Shown: piece after piece, positions 34,833-44,472 of the stretch | Layout of the letters: every line of letters begins with the position of its first letter | Position numbering within the stretch: the first letter of the stretch is position 1 | Origin: Mucilaginibacter cryoferens | GTDB lineage: Bacteria > Bacteroidota > Bacteroidia > Sphingobacteriales > Sphingobacteriaceae | Direction of reading: 5' to 3' | NCBI RefSeq assembly: GCF_014205845.1 | Contig: NZ_JACHCR010000007.1 | Location: 186,001 to 250,000, forward strand | DNA length: 64,000 nucleotides | Notes under the pieces: model-generated | Told to the model about the DNA's origin: nothing | The model's database searches: none | What the model saw: the letters and a program-made list of their open reading frames with translations, nothing else | Translations under genes and position numbers: made by a program

Positions 34833-35297
34833 ATGAAAAAGTTCTTCCTCCTAATTGCAATTGCTACTGTAAGTTTCAATTGCTTTGCCCAAACTAAAAC
34901 AAAACCTGTTTACGATGCAGCCCTTGCCAAAAAACTTGGGGCCGATAAATACGGAATGAAAAAGTATGTGATGGCTTTTTTAAAGGAGGGACCAAACCGG
35001 TTACAGGATTCGGCGGCGAGGATGCAATTGCAAATGGCACATTTAAAAAACATCTCCAAACTAGCCAACGAAGGTAAATTAGTAGTCGCCGGTCCATTTT
35101 TAGATGACCAGCCAATAAAAGGGATCTTCATATTTAATGTGGAGACTATTGAAGAAGCCAAAACGCTAACCGAAACCGATCCGGCAATAAAGGCGGGCTC
35201 ATTAATTATGGAGTTGCATCCTTTTTACTGTTCGGCTGCATTAATGGAAGTTGTAAAAATCCATCACACGCTGGAGAGCGCCAATTTTTCTGACTAA
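34833..35297 (+). CDS. Secreted YciI-like domain protein
   Basis: A 154-residue protein with a signal peptide (MKKFFLLIAIATVSFNCFAQ, cleavage after FAQ). The mature part has a YCII-type ferredoxin-like fold: YVMAFLKEGPNR at about residues 46-57, QMAHLKNISKLANEGKLVVAGPF with the conserved His, and FIFNVETIEEAKTL. YciI proteins are small enzymes of unclear activity. The stop is followed at once by the next start (TAA-ATG), so it is co-transcribed with the AlkD-like gene. Confidence 0.8.
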   Translation: MKKFFLLIAIATVSFNCFAQTKTKPVYDAALAKKLGADKYGMKKYVMAFLKEGPNRLQDSAARMQLQMAHLKNISKLANEGKLVVAGPFLDDQPIKGIFIFNVETIEEAKTLTETDPAIKAGSLIMELHPFYCSAALMEVVKIHHTLESANFSD

Positions 35298-35951
35298 ATG
35301 CAGGTTAGCCACATTATTGAGTTGCTTAAACAGCAAGCCAACCCTGCTTACCTTGCAGGCATGCAACGTTTTGGAGTTGATAATTCTCACGCGCTTGGTG
35401 TTAAGCTTCCCGATTTGCGCAAGCTGGCCAAAACCATAAAAAAAGATCACCTGCTTGCCCAACAGCTTTGGGATACAGGCATTCATGAAGCCCGTATTGT
35501 GGCATCGTTGGCAGATGACCCCAATATGGTGACAGAACAACAGATAGACAGCTGGACAAAAGACTTTTACTCCTGGGACCTATGCGACCAGGTATGTGGC
35601 AATCTTTTCTGCCGTACATCTTTTGCTATTACCAAAGCCATTGAATTTAGCACCTGCAAGGAAGAATATGTAAAACGAGCCGGCTTTGTTTTAATGGCCG
35701 AATATGCCATACACAACAAAAAAGCGGCTGATGAAATATTCATTCCATTTTTTGCATTGATGGAACGCGAGGCATGGGATAACCGCAACTTTGTTAAAAA
35801 AGCCATTAACTGGGCATTACGCCAAATAGGTAAAAGAAACGAGACCTTAAAAACAGAAGCAATGGCGACAGCCAACCGCATACTAAAGCAAGATCATAAA
35901 TCGGCTAAATGGATAGCCACTAACGCATTAGCCGAATTGGTAAATAAATAG
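35298..35951 (+). CDS. DNA alkylation repair protein (AlkD-like)
   Basis: The 217-residue protein is a HEAT-like repeat alkylpurine DNA glycosylase of the AlkC/AlkD type. Helical repeats with GVKLPDLRKLAKTI, EARIVASLADDPN and SWDLCDQVCGNLF (the Trp-Asp-rich catalytic region, about residues 94-106) are visible, then ERDAW-type EREAWDNRNFVKKAINWALRQIG. The family removes N3- or N7-alkylated bases without base flipping. It starts directly at the stop of the YciI-like gene; the pairing is probably transcriptional only. Confidence 0.85.
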   Translation: MQVSHIIELLKQQANPAYLAGMQRFGVDNSHALGVKLPDLRKLAKTIKKDHLLAQQLWDTGIHEARIVASLADDPNMVTEQQIDSWTKDFYSWDLCDQVCGNLFCRTSFAITKAIEFSTCKEEYVKRAGFVLMAEYAIHNKKAADEIFIPFFALMEREAWDNRNFVKKAINWALRQIGKRNETLKTEAMATANRILKQDHKSAKWIATNALAELVNK

Positions 35952-36386
35952 CGTTTCGGGCTAAAAAAAATAAACCTGCCTGAAAAATAGGACATTAAAG
36001 AAATAAAACGACAATTTAGGCCCCGCAGCCCCATCTTCTTTACCTTATTATAAAAAGTATATCTTTTAAAAGTATATCAACCGGTATATTTTAACGTTTA
36101 AACATCAAAAACAGCAACTTATCTCTTACAAAAGGTATTATTTTGCAAATATTTCATATAACTGCCTGAATTTTAACGCATAACTTTATTTTGTAATTAT
36201 CAGTATTTGAGAGATTTATATCATATCAAATACTATATTTGGAAATCGCGTAATTATTCTAAAAATCTATAGGTTCAGTAAAACACAAACAACTAGAGGT
36301 TGTAAATTGAATTATTTTGAAATTGTGGCACATAATTTACTATTAAGCTGTGTCATTAACTGAGTAATGAAGAGGTTATTTATAGT
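35952..36386. other. 435-base intergenic region before the PAS kinase
   Basis: No ORF, tRNA or strong hairpin was recognised. It is very AT-rich. A TATATTTG box (36234-36241) agrees with the -7 consensus about 145 bases before the kinase start, which would give a long leader, but no -33 box was found at the usual distance. Confidence 0.4.
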
Positions 36387-37868
36387 ATGAGTTTTTCTAA
36401 AGGGCACCAATTTTCTGATGATAGCAAGCAACACCTTGCCCAAATTATCGATAATATTAATGCCGGTATATGGGAGTATAACACTACAACCAGGGATATT
36501 AAATGGTCATCCGGGTTTTATACCGTTTTGGGGTATGAGCCGGGTGAAATAGAATGCTCCAACCATATATTTTTCGAACACCTGCTTTACCATGAGGATA
36601 AACCTGCTTTTCTGGCAGCCCTAAACAATCAGCCGGCATCTACAGGCAAACCCCTACAAATACGCCTGCTTACCAAAACATCCGGTTACCATTGGTTTGA
36701 GAGTACAGTAAAAAAATATACCGACGAAACCGGGCATATTTTCTATGGCTCTATTATCAACATAAACCAATACAAACAGGCACAGATACAGGCAGCACAT
36801 AACGATCTGCTTTACAACGAAGCCATTAAGATAGCTAAACTGGGCAGCTGGGAAATCAACACCAGTACCATGAGCTTATCATTATCAAAGCAGTTATATG
36901 ATATTTATGAGCTGCAAAACCATGTTAAGCTCTCGCTGGATGAAGCCATAAGCTTTTTTGAACCCGCGTACCGCCCAATAATTAAAAATGCCCTTGATAA
37001 CGCTATTGAATACTGCCAGCCCTACGAGCTGGAGTTACTTTTCAGAACGGCAAAAAATAATGTGATATGGGTAAGGGCCAAAGGGATACCTATTATTGAT
37101 GATTTTGGCCGCTGCGTTACCATACGTGGTATTATACAAGATATAGATAATAAAAAACGTAAAAACCTGGCGCTCGAGTCGTCATTAAATTTACTGACAG
37201 ATCAAAACCGGCGTTTACAAAACTTTGCTTATATCGTATCGCACAACCTGAGGTCGCACACCGGTAACCTGCAGTTTATGGTAAAACTGCACGATGATAC
37301 CGAAGTGCCGGAAGAGCGTGCCGAGATGTTTTCGCACATTAAATCTATCAGCGATAGCTTAAACGCTACCATTGAGCATTTAAATGAGATAGTTAAAATT
37401 CAAACCGAGATAACCAACGAGCGAACGGTAATTAACTTCGAAATACTTTTTAAAAACATCATATCGGCGCTTAAAAGCAACATTGAGGCCCTTGATGCAA
37501 GCATAGATTATGATTTTAGCGGGTGCCCTCAAATAAACTATATCCCGGCCTATATGGAAAGCATTTTACAAAACCTGCTTACCAACTCGCTTAAATACAG
37601 CTCGGTCGATAGGCGGCCCGCTATTAAATGTTATACACTAAAAGAACGTAACCGCATATACCTCATTTTTGAAGATAACGGAATAGGGATTGACCTGGAA
37701 CGCTTTGGTGATAAAATATTTGGGATGTATAAAACCTTTCATCAAAATCCTGATGCCAAAGGCATTGGCCTGTTTATAACCCGCAACCAGATAGAAGCCC
37801 TGGGTGGCAGTATTAAAGTAGACAGCACCGTAAATATTGGCACTAAATTTACTATTAGGTTGATATAA
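36387..37868 (+). CDS. PAS-domain sensor histidine kinase
   Basis: The 493-residue protein has no membrane segment. Two PAS-like domains span about residues 15-130 (GFYTVLGYEPGE) and 145-265 (LGSWEINT, IRGIIQDID). The dimerisation and phosphoacceptor helix has NFAYIVSHNLRSHTGNLQ with the phosphorylatable His, followed by an ATPase domain. Its N-box is LQNLLTNSLKYSS and its G boxes are EDNGIGIDLE and DAKGIGLFI. It is the sensor of a pair with the receiver that follows by 15 bases. The signal is unknown; cytoplasmic PAS domains often sense redox or small ligands. Confidence 0.92.
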   Translation: MSFSKGHQFSDDSKQHLAQIIDNINAGIWEYNTTTRDIKWSSGFYTVLGYEPGEIECSNHIFFEHLLYHEDKPAFLAALNNQPASTGKPLQIRLLTKTSGYHWFESTVKKYTDETGHIFYGSIININQYKQAQIQAAHNDLLYNEAIKIAKLGSWEINTSTMSLSLSKQLYDIYELQNHVKLSLDEAISFFEPAYRPIIKNALDNAIEYCQPYELELLFRTAKNNVIWVRAKGIPIIDDFGRCVTIRGIIQDIDNKKRKNLALESSLNLLTDQNRRLQNFAYIVSHNLRSHTGNLQFMVKLHDDTEVPEERAEMFSHIKSISDSLNATIEHLNEIVKIQTEITNERTVINFEILFKNIISALKSNIEALDASIDYDFSGCPQINYIPAYMESILQNLLTNSLKYSSVDRRPAIKCYTLKERNRIYLIFEDNGIGIDLERFGDKIFGMYKTFHQNPDAKGIGLFITRNQIEALGGSIKVDSTVNIGTKFTIRLI

Positions 37869-37883
37869 CAATATCAATTTTTA

Positions 37884-38330
37884 ATGACAGCAGAGAGAGC
37901 TCCCGTGAATGTTTGTTTAATAGACGACGACCCAATTTATACCTTTGGGTTTAAGAAATTAATTAATTTAAAAGGTTTTAACAGTAAAGTAATTAATTTT
38001 CGTGATGGAGAACAGGCCATCACGTGGATAAAAGACAGGTTAAACAGCCCCGATTTACCCGATGTAATATTCCTCGACATTAATATGCCCAATACGGACG
38101 GCTGGGAATTTATGAACGAATTTGCGGAAATAAAATCCCAACTGGGCAAAAAAATCACAATTTACGTGCTCAGTTCGTCTATAAATCTGAACGATATTTA
38201 TCGGGCAAAAAAAAATCCCGATGTTGAGGATTATATATTTAAACCTGTTAACGAATATCAGCTTGCCGAAATAATAAACGCATCGCAGGAAGATAATAAC
38301 GACTCAAAAATTTACAAGTATAGATCCTAA
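37884..38330 (+). CDS. Stand-alone receiver-domain response regulator
   Basis: A 148-residue CheY-like protein: acidic pocket CLIDDDPI near residue 12, phosphorylatable Asp in VIFLDINMPNTDGWEF at about residue 59, VLSSS near residue 96 and the conserved Lys in FKPV at 121. No output domain is attached. It lies 15 bases after the kinase gene and is its likely partner. Its own stop codon is inside a hairpin. Confidence 0.92.
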   Translation: MTAERAPVNVCLIDDDPIYTFGFKKLINLKGFNSKVINFRDGEQAITWIKDRLNSPDLPDVIFLDINMPNTDGWEFMNEFAEIKSQLGKKITIYVLSSSINLNDIYRAKKNPDVEDYIFKPVNEYQLAEIINASQEDNNDSKIYKYRS

Positions 38331-38348
38331 GCGGACCTATACTTGTAA
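38312..38348 (-). terminator. Hairpin at the 3' end of the receiver gene, terminator of manA
   Basis: A 12-bp perfect stem (38312-38323 with 38337-38348; core ACAAGTATAG) extended by a few pairs with one mismatch. The receiver stop lies within it. On the minus strand it is followed by TTTTT and ends manA. Confidence 0.7.
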
Positions 38349-38358
38349 CAATATAATA

Positions 38359-39339
38359 TTATTCAATATAACTTTCCAATATTTTAAAACCTTCGGTTGT
38401 TTCCAACTCCACTTTATCGATGCTCTTTGGCAACAGGATACACTCGCCCATTTTAACCGGGTAGCTTTCGCCATTGTAGTTTAAGGTATAAGCGCCTTCT
38501 ACACATACATGTATCACAAATGAATCAAGTGCCGAGTAATCTTTAGCAGTGCTTTTGTCAAAATCAAGCACATTGGTGGTAAAGTACGGGCAGGTAACCA
38601 AATGAACGGTTTCGTCTTTCTGTGGCTGGTATATAGTTTTATACTCCGGATAATGTTTGTAATCTATAGCGGCCAAGGCTTCCTGGGTGTGCAGTTCGCG
38701 TTTATTGCCTTTATCATCCACCCTGTCGAAATCGTAAATACGGTAAGTGATATCAGAAGTTTGCTGAATTTCGGCAATCAATAAGCCCTTACCAATAGTG
38801 TGTACCCTGCCGGCCGGCAAAAAGTAAACATCACCCGCGGCTACATCCTCTTTATTCAGGATATCCATAATGTGACCGCTGTTTAAAGCATCAACATATT
38901 TCTGTTCTGTCATTTCCTGGTTAAAGCCTGCTATCAGCGTCGAACCCGGGTCGGTTTCAATAACATACCACATTTCGGTTTTACCAAAGGAGTTATGGCG
39001 TTTTTTGGCCAGCTCATCATCAGGGTGTACCTGTACCGATAGATCGTCGTTAGCATCAATAAACTTTACCAACAGCGGGAAGATATTGCCAAAATGAGCG
39101 TAAACCTTTTTGCCTACCAGTTCATCTTTGTATTGTTCCAGCAAATCGGCTAATGACTCGCCATCCAGCGCGCCGCCGTTTACAACAGATACATCAGATT
39201 TAACGCCCGAGATCTCCCAGGTTTCGCCGCAGTTTGGCAGAGCGCCAAAATCTTTATGCAGATAGGTTTTGATCTTTTGACCACCCCATATCTTATCTTT
39301 ATATATGGTTTTAAATTTTAATGGATATAATGCCGACAT
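38359..39339 (-). CDS. manA: Mannose-6-phosphate isomerase, class I
   Basis: A 326-residue zinc-dependent enzyme that interconverts mannose-6-P and fructose-6-P. Visible features are the cupin zinc-site region VQVHPDDELAKKRHNS (about residues 92-107) with its Glu (FGKTEMWYV), FLPAGRVHTIGKGLLIAEIQ (about 165-184) and the later barrel. The length is shorter than the long type I enzymes and fits the ManA form common in Bacteroidota. It converges on the receiver gene. Confidence 0.93.
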   Translation of the reverse strand: MSALYPLKFKTIYKDKIWGGQKIKTYLHKDFGALPNCGETWEISGVKSDVSVVNGGALDGESLADLLEQYKDELVGKKVYAHFGNIFPLLVKFIDANDDLSVQVHPDDELAKKRHNSFGKTEMWYVIETDPGSTLIAGFNQEMTEQKYVDALNSGHIMDILNKEDVAAGDVYFLPAGRVHTIGKGLLIAEIQQTSDITYRIYDFDRVDDKGNKRELHTQEALAAIDYKHYPEYKTIYQPQKDETVHLVTCPYFTTNVLDFDKSTAKDYSALDSFVIHVCVEGAYTLNYNGESYPVKMGECILLPKSIDKVELETTEGFKILESYIE

Positions 39340-39429
39340 AGTGTTGATTTTTTTTGATGCGCTAAGTTAAAAGTTAAATATAAAAAGCCCTAAATAGTTT
39401 TAAAACTATAATTGCCATCCAATAAAACG

Positions 39430-39462
39430 GCAAAAAAAAAGTCTGCGGTAATCGCAGACTTT
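39430..39462 (-). terminator. Terminator of icd
   Basis: The stem AAAGTCTGCG/CGCAGACTTT (39438-39447 with 39453-39462) with a five-base loop and, on the minus strand, a run of nine T, 24 bases after the icd stop. Confidence 0.92.
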
Positions 39463-39485
39463 CTCTTATTCAATTTTGGCAACTA

Positions 39486-40715
39486 TTACTTACCCAATTT
39501 AGTTTTCAGGTTTTCGTCAATAGCAGCTAAAAACTCTTCGGTGTATAAATAGTCGGTACCATGTTCAACCTTAGGTTTAATGGTGATGGCCAAATCTTTG
39601 GTCATTTTACCGCTTTCTACAGTTTCAATACAAACTTCTTCCAAAGCTTTACAGAAATCAATCAATGGCTGGTTATTGTCCAATATACCACGGAACTCCA
39701 ACCCTCTTGTCCATGCAAAGATAGACGCGATAGGGTTGGTTGAAGTAGGCTTGCCAGCCTGGTGCTCGCGGTAGTGGCGTGTAACTGTGCCGTGTGCTGC
39801 TTCAGCCTCCATAACGGTACCATCTGGTGTAACCAGGGTTGATGTCATTAAACCTAATGAGCCAAAACCTTGTGCTACGGTATCAGACTGTACGTCGCCA
39901 TCGTAGTTTTTACAAGCCCAAACAAAGTTACCGTTCCATTTTAAGGCCGATGCAACCATGTCGTCAATTAAACGGTGCTCGTAAGTAATACCCGCCTCAG
40001 CAAATTTTTGTTTGTAGTCGTTTTGGTAGATCTCTTCAAAAATATCTTTAAACCTGCCATCATATTTTTTAAGGATGGTATTTTTAGTTGATAAGTATAA
40101 AGGCCAGCCCTTCATCAATGCCTGGTTAAAGCAAGCGTGGGCAAACCCTTTGATAGATTCGTCTGTGTTATACATAGCCAACGCTACACCATCACCTTTA
40201 AAGTTAAATACTTCAAATGATTGCTCTGCGCCGCCATCTTCGGGGGTAAAGGTAATGGTTAGTTTACCTTTGCCTTTGGTTACAAAATCTGTAGCACGGT
40301 ACTGATCGCCAAAAGCATGGCGGCCAATACAAATTGGGGCTGTCCAGTTTGGTACCAAACGAGGTACGTTTGCCATAACAATTGGCTCACGAAAAACAGT
40401 ACCATCTAAAATATTACGGATGGTTCCGTTTGGCGAACGCCACATTTGTTTTAAGCCAAACTCTTCAACGCGTTGTTCATCGGGTGTAATGGTAGCGCAT
40501 TTAATACCTACACCATATTTTAAAATAGCGTTCGCGGCATCTACGGTTACCTGATCGTTGGTTTCATCACGATACTCGATACCTAAATCGTAGTATTTGA
40601 TATCCAGATCAAGATAAGGAGTTATCAATTTATCTTTAATGAATTTCCAGATGATCCGGGTCATTTCATCGCCATCCAGCTCAACTACCGGATTTTCTAC
40701 TTTAATTTTTGACAT
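39486..40715 (-). CDS. icd: NADP-dependent isocitrate dehydrogenase, homodimeric type
   Basis: The 409-residue enzyme oxidises isocitrate to 2-oxoglutarate in the TCA cycle and makes NADPH. It belongs to the eukaryote-like dimeric class: [15 protein letters not shown] at about residues 14-28, the substrate loop [22 protein letters not shown], the metal-site residues in [14 protein letters not shown], and [20 protein letters not shown]. The cofactor region [16 protein letters not shown] favours NADP. A -7-like TATATTTG is at 40754-40747 on the minus strand, but without a well-spaced -33. Confidence 0.95.
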   Translation of the reverse strand: MSKIKVENPVVELDGDEMTRIIWKFIKDKLITPYLDLDIKYYDLGIEYRDETNDQVTVDAANAILKYGVGIKCATITPDEQRVEEFGLKQMWRSPNGTIRNILDGTVFREPIVMANVPRLVPNWTAPICIGRHAFGDQYRATDFVTKGKGKLTITFTPEDGGAEQSFEVFNFKGDGVALAMYNTDESIKGFAHACFNQALMKGWPLYLSTKNTILKKYDGRFKDIFEEIYQNDYKQKFAEAGITYEHRLIDDMVASALKWNGNFVWACKNYDGDVQSDTVAQGFGSLGLMTSTLVTPDGTVMEAEAAHGTVTRHYREHQAGKPTSTNPIASIFAWTRGLEFRGILDNNQPLIDFCKALEEVCIETVESGKMTKDLAITIKPKVEHGTDYLYTEEFLAAIDENLKTKLGK

Positions 40716-40924
40716 ATCTGATGCTGTTGTTTTATTTTAATGGCTTCAAATATATTAATTTGAGTTTATCAATTTAACTAAATAGTGCATGAAAATAATT
40801 GATTGCCGTTTAGTGACGATTTATTGCCTTAGTTTATTGTTTTTATAAACTTTGATGCTATTTTTATAAAATTAAACGTTAATAACCCAAACTGGCGCCC
40901 AACCAAAGCCCGGTTGCTTGTATT

Positions 40925-41629
40925 ATGATAAAACTACTAACAAAAGTTCTCCTGATATTTACTTTTTGTATCTGTTCGTTTTTAGCCCGCGCCCAAAGCG
41001 GATTTGATTATGCGCAATATGACCTTGGTGTGGCCGCAGGTGTTAACGTAGCCGCCATGGCCGATGTAAACACTTTCAGATACACCCCATCTGTGCATTT
41101 CAATTTCAATTATAACTCGGGTCCATATATTAACTATGTATTTGAGCTACAGGTTGGCCGGTTAGAAGGTGGCGACTCGGTTAAGTCCTCAAGCGGGCGG
41201 CAGTTTGAAAATCACTTTACTTCGTTTTTGTTCAGAGCCCAGCTGCAGGCGGGCGAATTTTTAGACTACTCCAACAACAGGTTTGCCAACGCAATGAAAA
41301 ACTGGTACGTATCAACAGGCATTGGTTATATAGCAAATCACATTGTTGCCAAAAGCGCCGATAAACGCGGCTATGTAATTCCGGGCGATAACAATGCCCA
41401 GGTGCCGTTTTTACCTGTAAGACTCGGATACGAATTTAAAATCTATAACAGTTACAGTCAACCAAGTGTTAAAATTGATATTGGCTATCAGTACAATTTT
41501 GTATTTAGCGATAATTTGGATGGTTATGCTACAGCCAAAAGCAATAATGACGCTTACGCCCAATTTACTATAGGTGTTAAATTTGCCATAGGCGGTGTTA
41601 CCTCCTACCGTAAACAAATTCCGTATTAA
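40925..41629 (+). CDS. Outer-membrane beta-barrel protein
   Basis: The 234-residue protein has a signal peptide (MIKLLTKVLLIFTFCICSFLARAQ, cleavage after RAQ). The mature part is an alternating pattern of aromatic and polar residues with strands such as FNFNYNSGPYINYVFELQVG, GYEFKIYNSYSQ and VKIDIGYQYNFVF, plus YAQFTIGVKFAIGG near the end. This suits a small barrel of 8-10 strands. The C-terminus does not end in Phe but in PY, which is atypical. Function is unknown. Confidence 0.7.
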   Translation: MIKLLTKVLLIFTFCICSFLARAQSGFDYAQYDLGVAAGVNVAAMADVNTFRYTPSVHFNFNYNSGPYINYVFELQVGRLEGGDSVKSSSGRQFENHFTSFLFRAQLQAGEFLDYSNNRFANAMKNWYVSTGIGYIANHIVAKSADKRGYVIPGDNNAQVPFLPVRLGYEFKIYNSYSQPSVKIDIGYQYNFVFSDNLDGYATAKSNNDAYAQFTIGVKFAIGGVTSYRKQIPY

Positions 41630-41785
41630 ATAAAAACAGCTTCAATTGTCCATTTTTGTTAAAATGCGATTGAGGCTACCTTTATTCCCGGCTCTTATAT
41701 TCTGGATTCTACCACTAAATTATTGCCGCGCATTGATTTTTTGGCAAGGTTTTTTACTGTATATTTAATATAAATTATAAAACCT

Positions 41786-42235
41786 ATGAACGAGCAAAAT
41801 ATTAACCCCGGCTACGACGACGACGACGCGCTGGCAGACAATATGAACGACCGCGACCGCACATTAAGAGACGACCTTGATGAAACTATGGCTAAGGAAG
41901 ACCTGAATTATAACGCCGAAGACGACAGCTTTGAATACGATGTAAAAAGCGATGATCCGGATTATTATCACCCAGACCCTTATAAAACATCAGTAAAAAA
42001 CGGTGAGGATATGAACTCAACCTATGATGAGGCCAACCCCTATGATGCCGCCGATGGCGAATACTCCAGTAAAAGATCAATTGAAACAGATGTGGATGAT
42101 TTAGCTATGCACATAGACGACGGTGAAATTACCGAAGTTGATGCCGCAGATGCCGCGCTGGCCCACACACCAGAGGATGACCGCGATGATCTGGACGAAG
42201 AAGGCTATCCTAAAAACGATACACCTTTAAGATAG
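41786..42235 (+). CDS. Very acidic, probably disordered protein
   Basis: The 149-residue product is dominated by Asp, Glu, Asn and Tyr (for example DDDALADNMNDRDR, YDEANPYDAADGEY). It lacks hydrophobic core segments and is probably intrinsically disordered. It resembles other acidic hypothetical proteins of the group but no function is known. It converges on dnaX with about 42 bases between the stops. Confidence 0.6.
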   Translation: MNEQNINPGYDDDDALADNMNDRDRTLRDDLDETMAKEDLNYNAEDDSFEYDVKSDDPDYYHPDPYKTSVKNGEDMNSTYDEANPYDAADGEYSSKRSIETDVDDLAMHIDDGEITEVDAADAALAHTPEDDRDDLDEEGYPKNDTPLR

Positions 42236-42277
42236 AGCGTAGTGAATAGTATATTTTATTTTTCACTCCCTGTCACC

Positions 42278-44089
42278 TTAATCAAAATCGAGATTAAAAC
42301 GGTTACGCAGTTCCATCAGTTGTGGGTTATTTGATGCCATGTGCTGAAATTTCTCACTTGTAGTATATGGCTTGCGTATAACCTGCACCTCATCAACACG
42401 GGCATGAACCTCAATAGTGAAGTTATTTAACTTGCTACGTAAAAAATTGTGCATTTCGGGCCGCTCTTCCCTAAACATATTCTCCTGCACCATATTGCCT
42501 ACCAAAATCTCAAATTCGTAAGGCCTTATCATTCGTGGCGCGTTTGAGGTAAAAATGGTTACCAGGTTTTTTTTGCCCTCGGCTTTTACTTTTGCAGCAA
42601 AATCGCTCCAGTGCTTTAAAAAACTGTCCATGGTAAAATCGTCCTGCGCATCTCCCTTTAAATAAGGGTCTTCTTCTTCCAGTATCTCTTCTTCTGTTTT
42701 ACCGGTATCTGTTAACGATGGCGTTAACGTACTCCTAAGCGGCATAATTATCTTGGGCCGCGGGGCAGCTGCCGGCGAATTTTCTTTTACCGGTGCCGGT
42801 TGAGCCTGGGGTAGTACCTCACTACCAGGCGCTGGCGTGGTTTTATTATAAACCGGCGGCGCATCATTTAATACAGCAGTTTGGCTGATGCTTTTATTCT
42901 CTGTTACCGGCGCTATTGCTGGGGTATCAGGTTTTTTTTTTAATGCCCCATCGTTGATGGGCGCTGCTGTAAGCGGTGTGGTGGCCATATTAAAGGCCGA
43001 GGGCAGGTGGCACATCTTGAGCAAAGCCAGCTCAACCTGCAAACGTTGATTTTTACTCAGCTTATAACTAATATCGCACTGATTGGCAATATTCATGGCC
43101 GAAAGCAGGAACGATACAGAACCCGCCTGTGATTGCTGCAGGTATTTATTTTTAATACCCTCACTTACCTCTAAAAGCTTTAGTGTTGATTGATCTTTAC
43201 TTACCAGCAGGTTACGAAAATGCTCGCTTAAGCCGGCAATAAAGTGAGCACCATCAAACCCGCGGGATAATATCTCGTCAAAAAACAAAAGCACCTTGGC
43301 GGTATCCTCTTTAAGCAGACTTTCGGTTATCTTAAAATAATAATCGTAATCAAGTATATTAAGGTTATCTATAACCGAGCTGTAAGTAACCTTACCACCA
43401 GAAAAACTTACTATCTGATCAAACATTGATAAGGCGTCTCTTAAACCGCCATCTGCCTTTTGGGCGATGATGTGCAGTCCATCGGGCTCATAACTGATAT
43501 TTTCTTTACCGGCAATAGATGCCAGGTGATTAGCCATATCATCAACCCTGATGCGGTTAAAATCAAATATCTGGCAACGGGATAATATGGTAGGCAGTAT
43601 TTTATGCTTCTCGGTAGTAGCCAATATAAATATGGCGTAATGAGGTGGCTCTTCCAGCGTTTTCAAAAAAGCGTTAAAAGCCGCCTGCGATAGCATGTGC
43701 ACCTCATCAATAATATAAACCTTGTAACGGGCAGCCTGTGGCGGTATCCGTACCTGCTCAATTAAACTACGAATATCATCAACCGAGTTATTGGATGCAG
43801 CATCAAGCTCATGAACATTAAAGGAGTTGCCATTTTCAAAAGCTTTGCACGATGCGCACGCGCCGCAAGCCTCGCCATTGGGCTGTAAATTGGTACAGTT
43901 AATGGTTTTGGCCAAAATACGCGCGCAGGTAGTTTTACCCACACCACGCGGACCGCAGAACAAAAATGCCTGCGCCAGCTGGTTGTTTTTAATGGCGTTT
44001 TTGAGGGTATTGGTTATATGTTGCTGACCAACAACGGTTTCAAAAGTAGCCGGGCGATATTTACGGGCCGAAACGATAAAATTATCCAC
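42278..44089 (-). CDS. dnaX: DNA polymerase III subunits gamma and tau
   Basis: The clamp-loader ATPase of the replisome, 603 residues. The Walker A is GPRGVGKT at residues 46-53, the zinc-module Cys set is CTNLQPNGEACGACASC, the Walker B is YIIDEVHMLS, and sensor 1 and sensor 2 regions follow. After about residue 350 comes a long Pro/Ala/Thr-rich linker and a C-terminal tau domain of roughly 130 residues that contacts the polymerase. No programmed frameshift motif was identified, so gamma production cannot be judged. Confidence 0.94.
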   Translation of the reverse strand: MDNFIVSARKYRPATFETVVGQQHITNTLKNAIKNNQLAQAFLFCGPRGVGKTTCARILAKTINCTNLQPNGEACGACASCKAFENGNSFNVHELDAASNNSVDDIRSLIEQVRIPPQAARYKVYIIDEVHMLSQAAFNAFLKTLEEPPHYAIFILATTEKHKILPTILSRCQIFDFNRIRVDDMANHLASIAGKENISYEPDGLHIIAQKADGGLRDALSMFDQIVSFSGGKVTYSSVIDNLNILDYDYYFKITESLLKEDTAKVLLFFDEILSRGFDGAHFIAGLSEHFRNLLVSKDQSTLKLLEVSEGIKNKYLQQSQAGSVSFLLSAMNIANQCDISYKLSKNQRLQVELALLKMCHLPSAFNMATTPLTAAPINDGALKKKPDTPAIAPVTENKSISQTAVLNDAPPVYNKTTPAPGSEVLPQAQPAPVKENSPAAAPRPKIIMPLRSTLTPSLTDTGKTEEEILEEEDPYLKGDAQDDFTMDSFLKHWSDFAAKVKAEGKKNLVTIFTSNAPRMIRPYEFEILVGNMVQENMFREERPEMHNFLRSKLNNFTIEVHARVDEVQVIRKPYTTSEKFQHMASNNPQLMELRNRFNLDFD

Positions 44090-44162
44090 AGCACGAAGTT
44101 AACAAGAAAATGCTTTACGTTAAAGAGCCAACCGGGCTATTGTTAAGATAAAATTACCAACA

Positions 44163-44399
44163 TTATTGCAAGTCATCGTCGGGCAGGTGATCATCGTCTT
44201 CCGGGTCGGGTTCGCCCATATCATCGCCAACCTGTATTTCGTGCAGGTCATCTTCGGCATCCAACTGATCGTCAAAATCCTCATCATCTTCGTCTTCCCA
44301 GTCCCCTTCTATATCATCACCTCCGCCATATGATAGCTGATAGTTGGCAGGGCACGCTAATGCTACCGTATTTTGATTTTGAAAGCTGACAAACTGCAT
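44163..44399 (-). CDS. Small acidic protein of unknown function
   Basis: A 78-residue chain with a Gly-Gly-Gly-rich turn at about residues 25-29, followed by almost continuous Asp/Glu (EDEDDEDFDDQL, GDDMGEPDPEDDD). It probably lacks a fixed fold. It lies 73 bases upstream of dnaX on the same strand and may share its transcript. A second acidic gene converges on dnaX from the other side. Confidence 0.5.
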   Translation of the reverse strand: MQFVSFQNQNTVALACPANYQLSYGGGDDIEGDWEDEDDEDFDDQLDAEDDLHEIQVGDDMGEPDPEDDDHLPDDDLQ

Positions 44400-44472
44400 A
44401 TCTAAATAAATTTTACTATTAACAGATAGGTTGAAGATAAGTCTTTATTTGATCACCATGCAACCTTATTTA

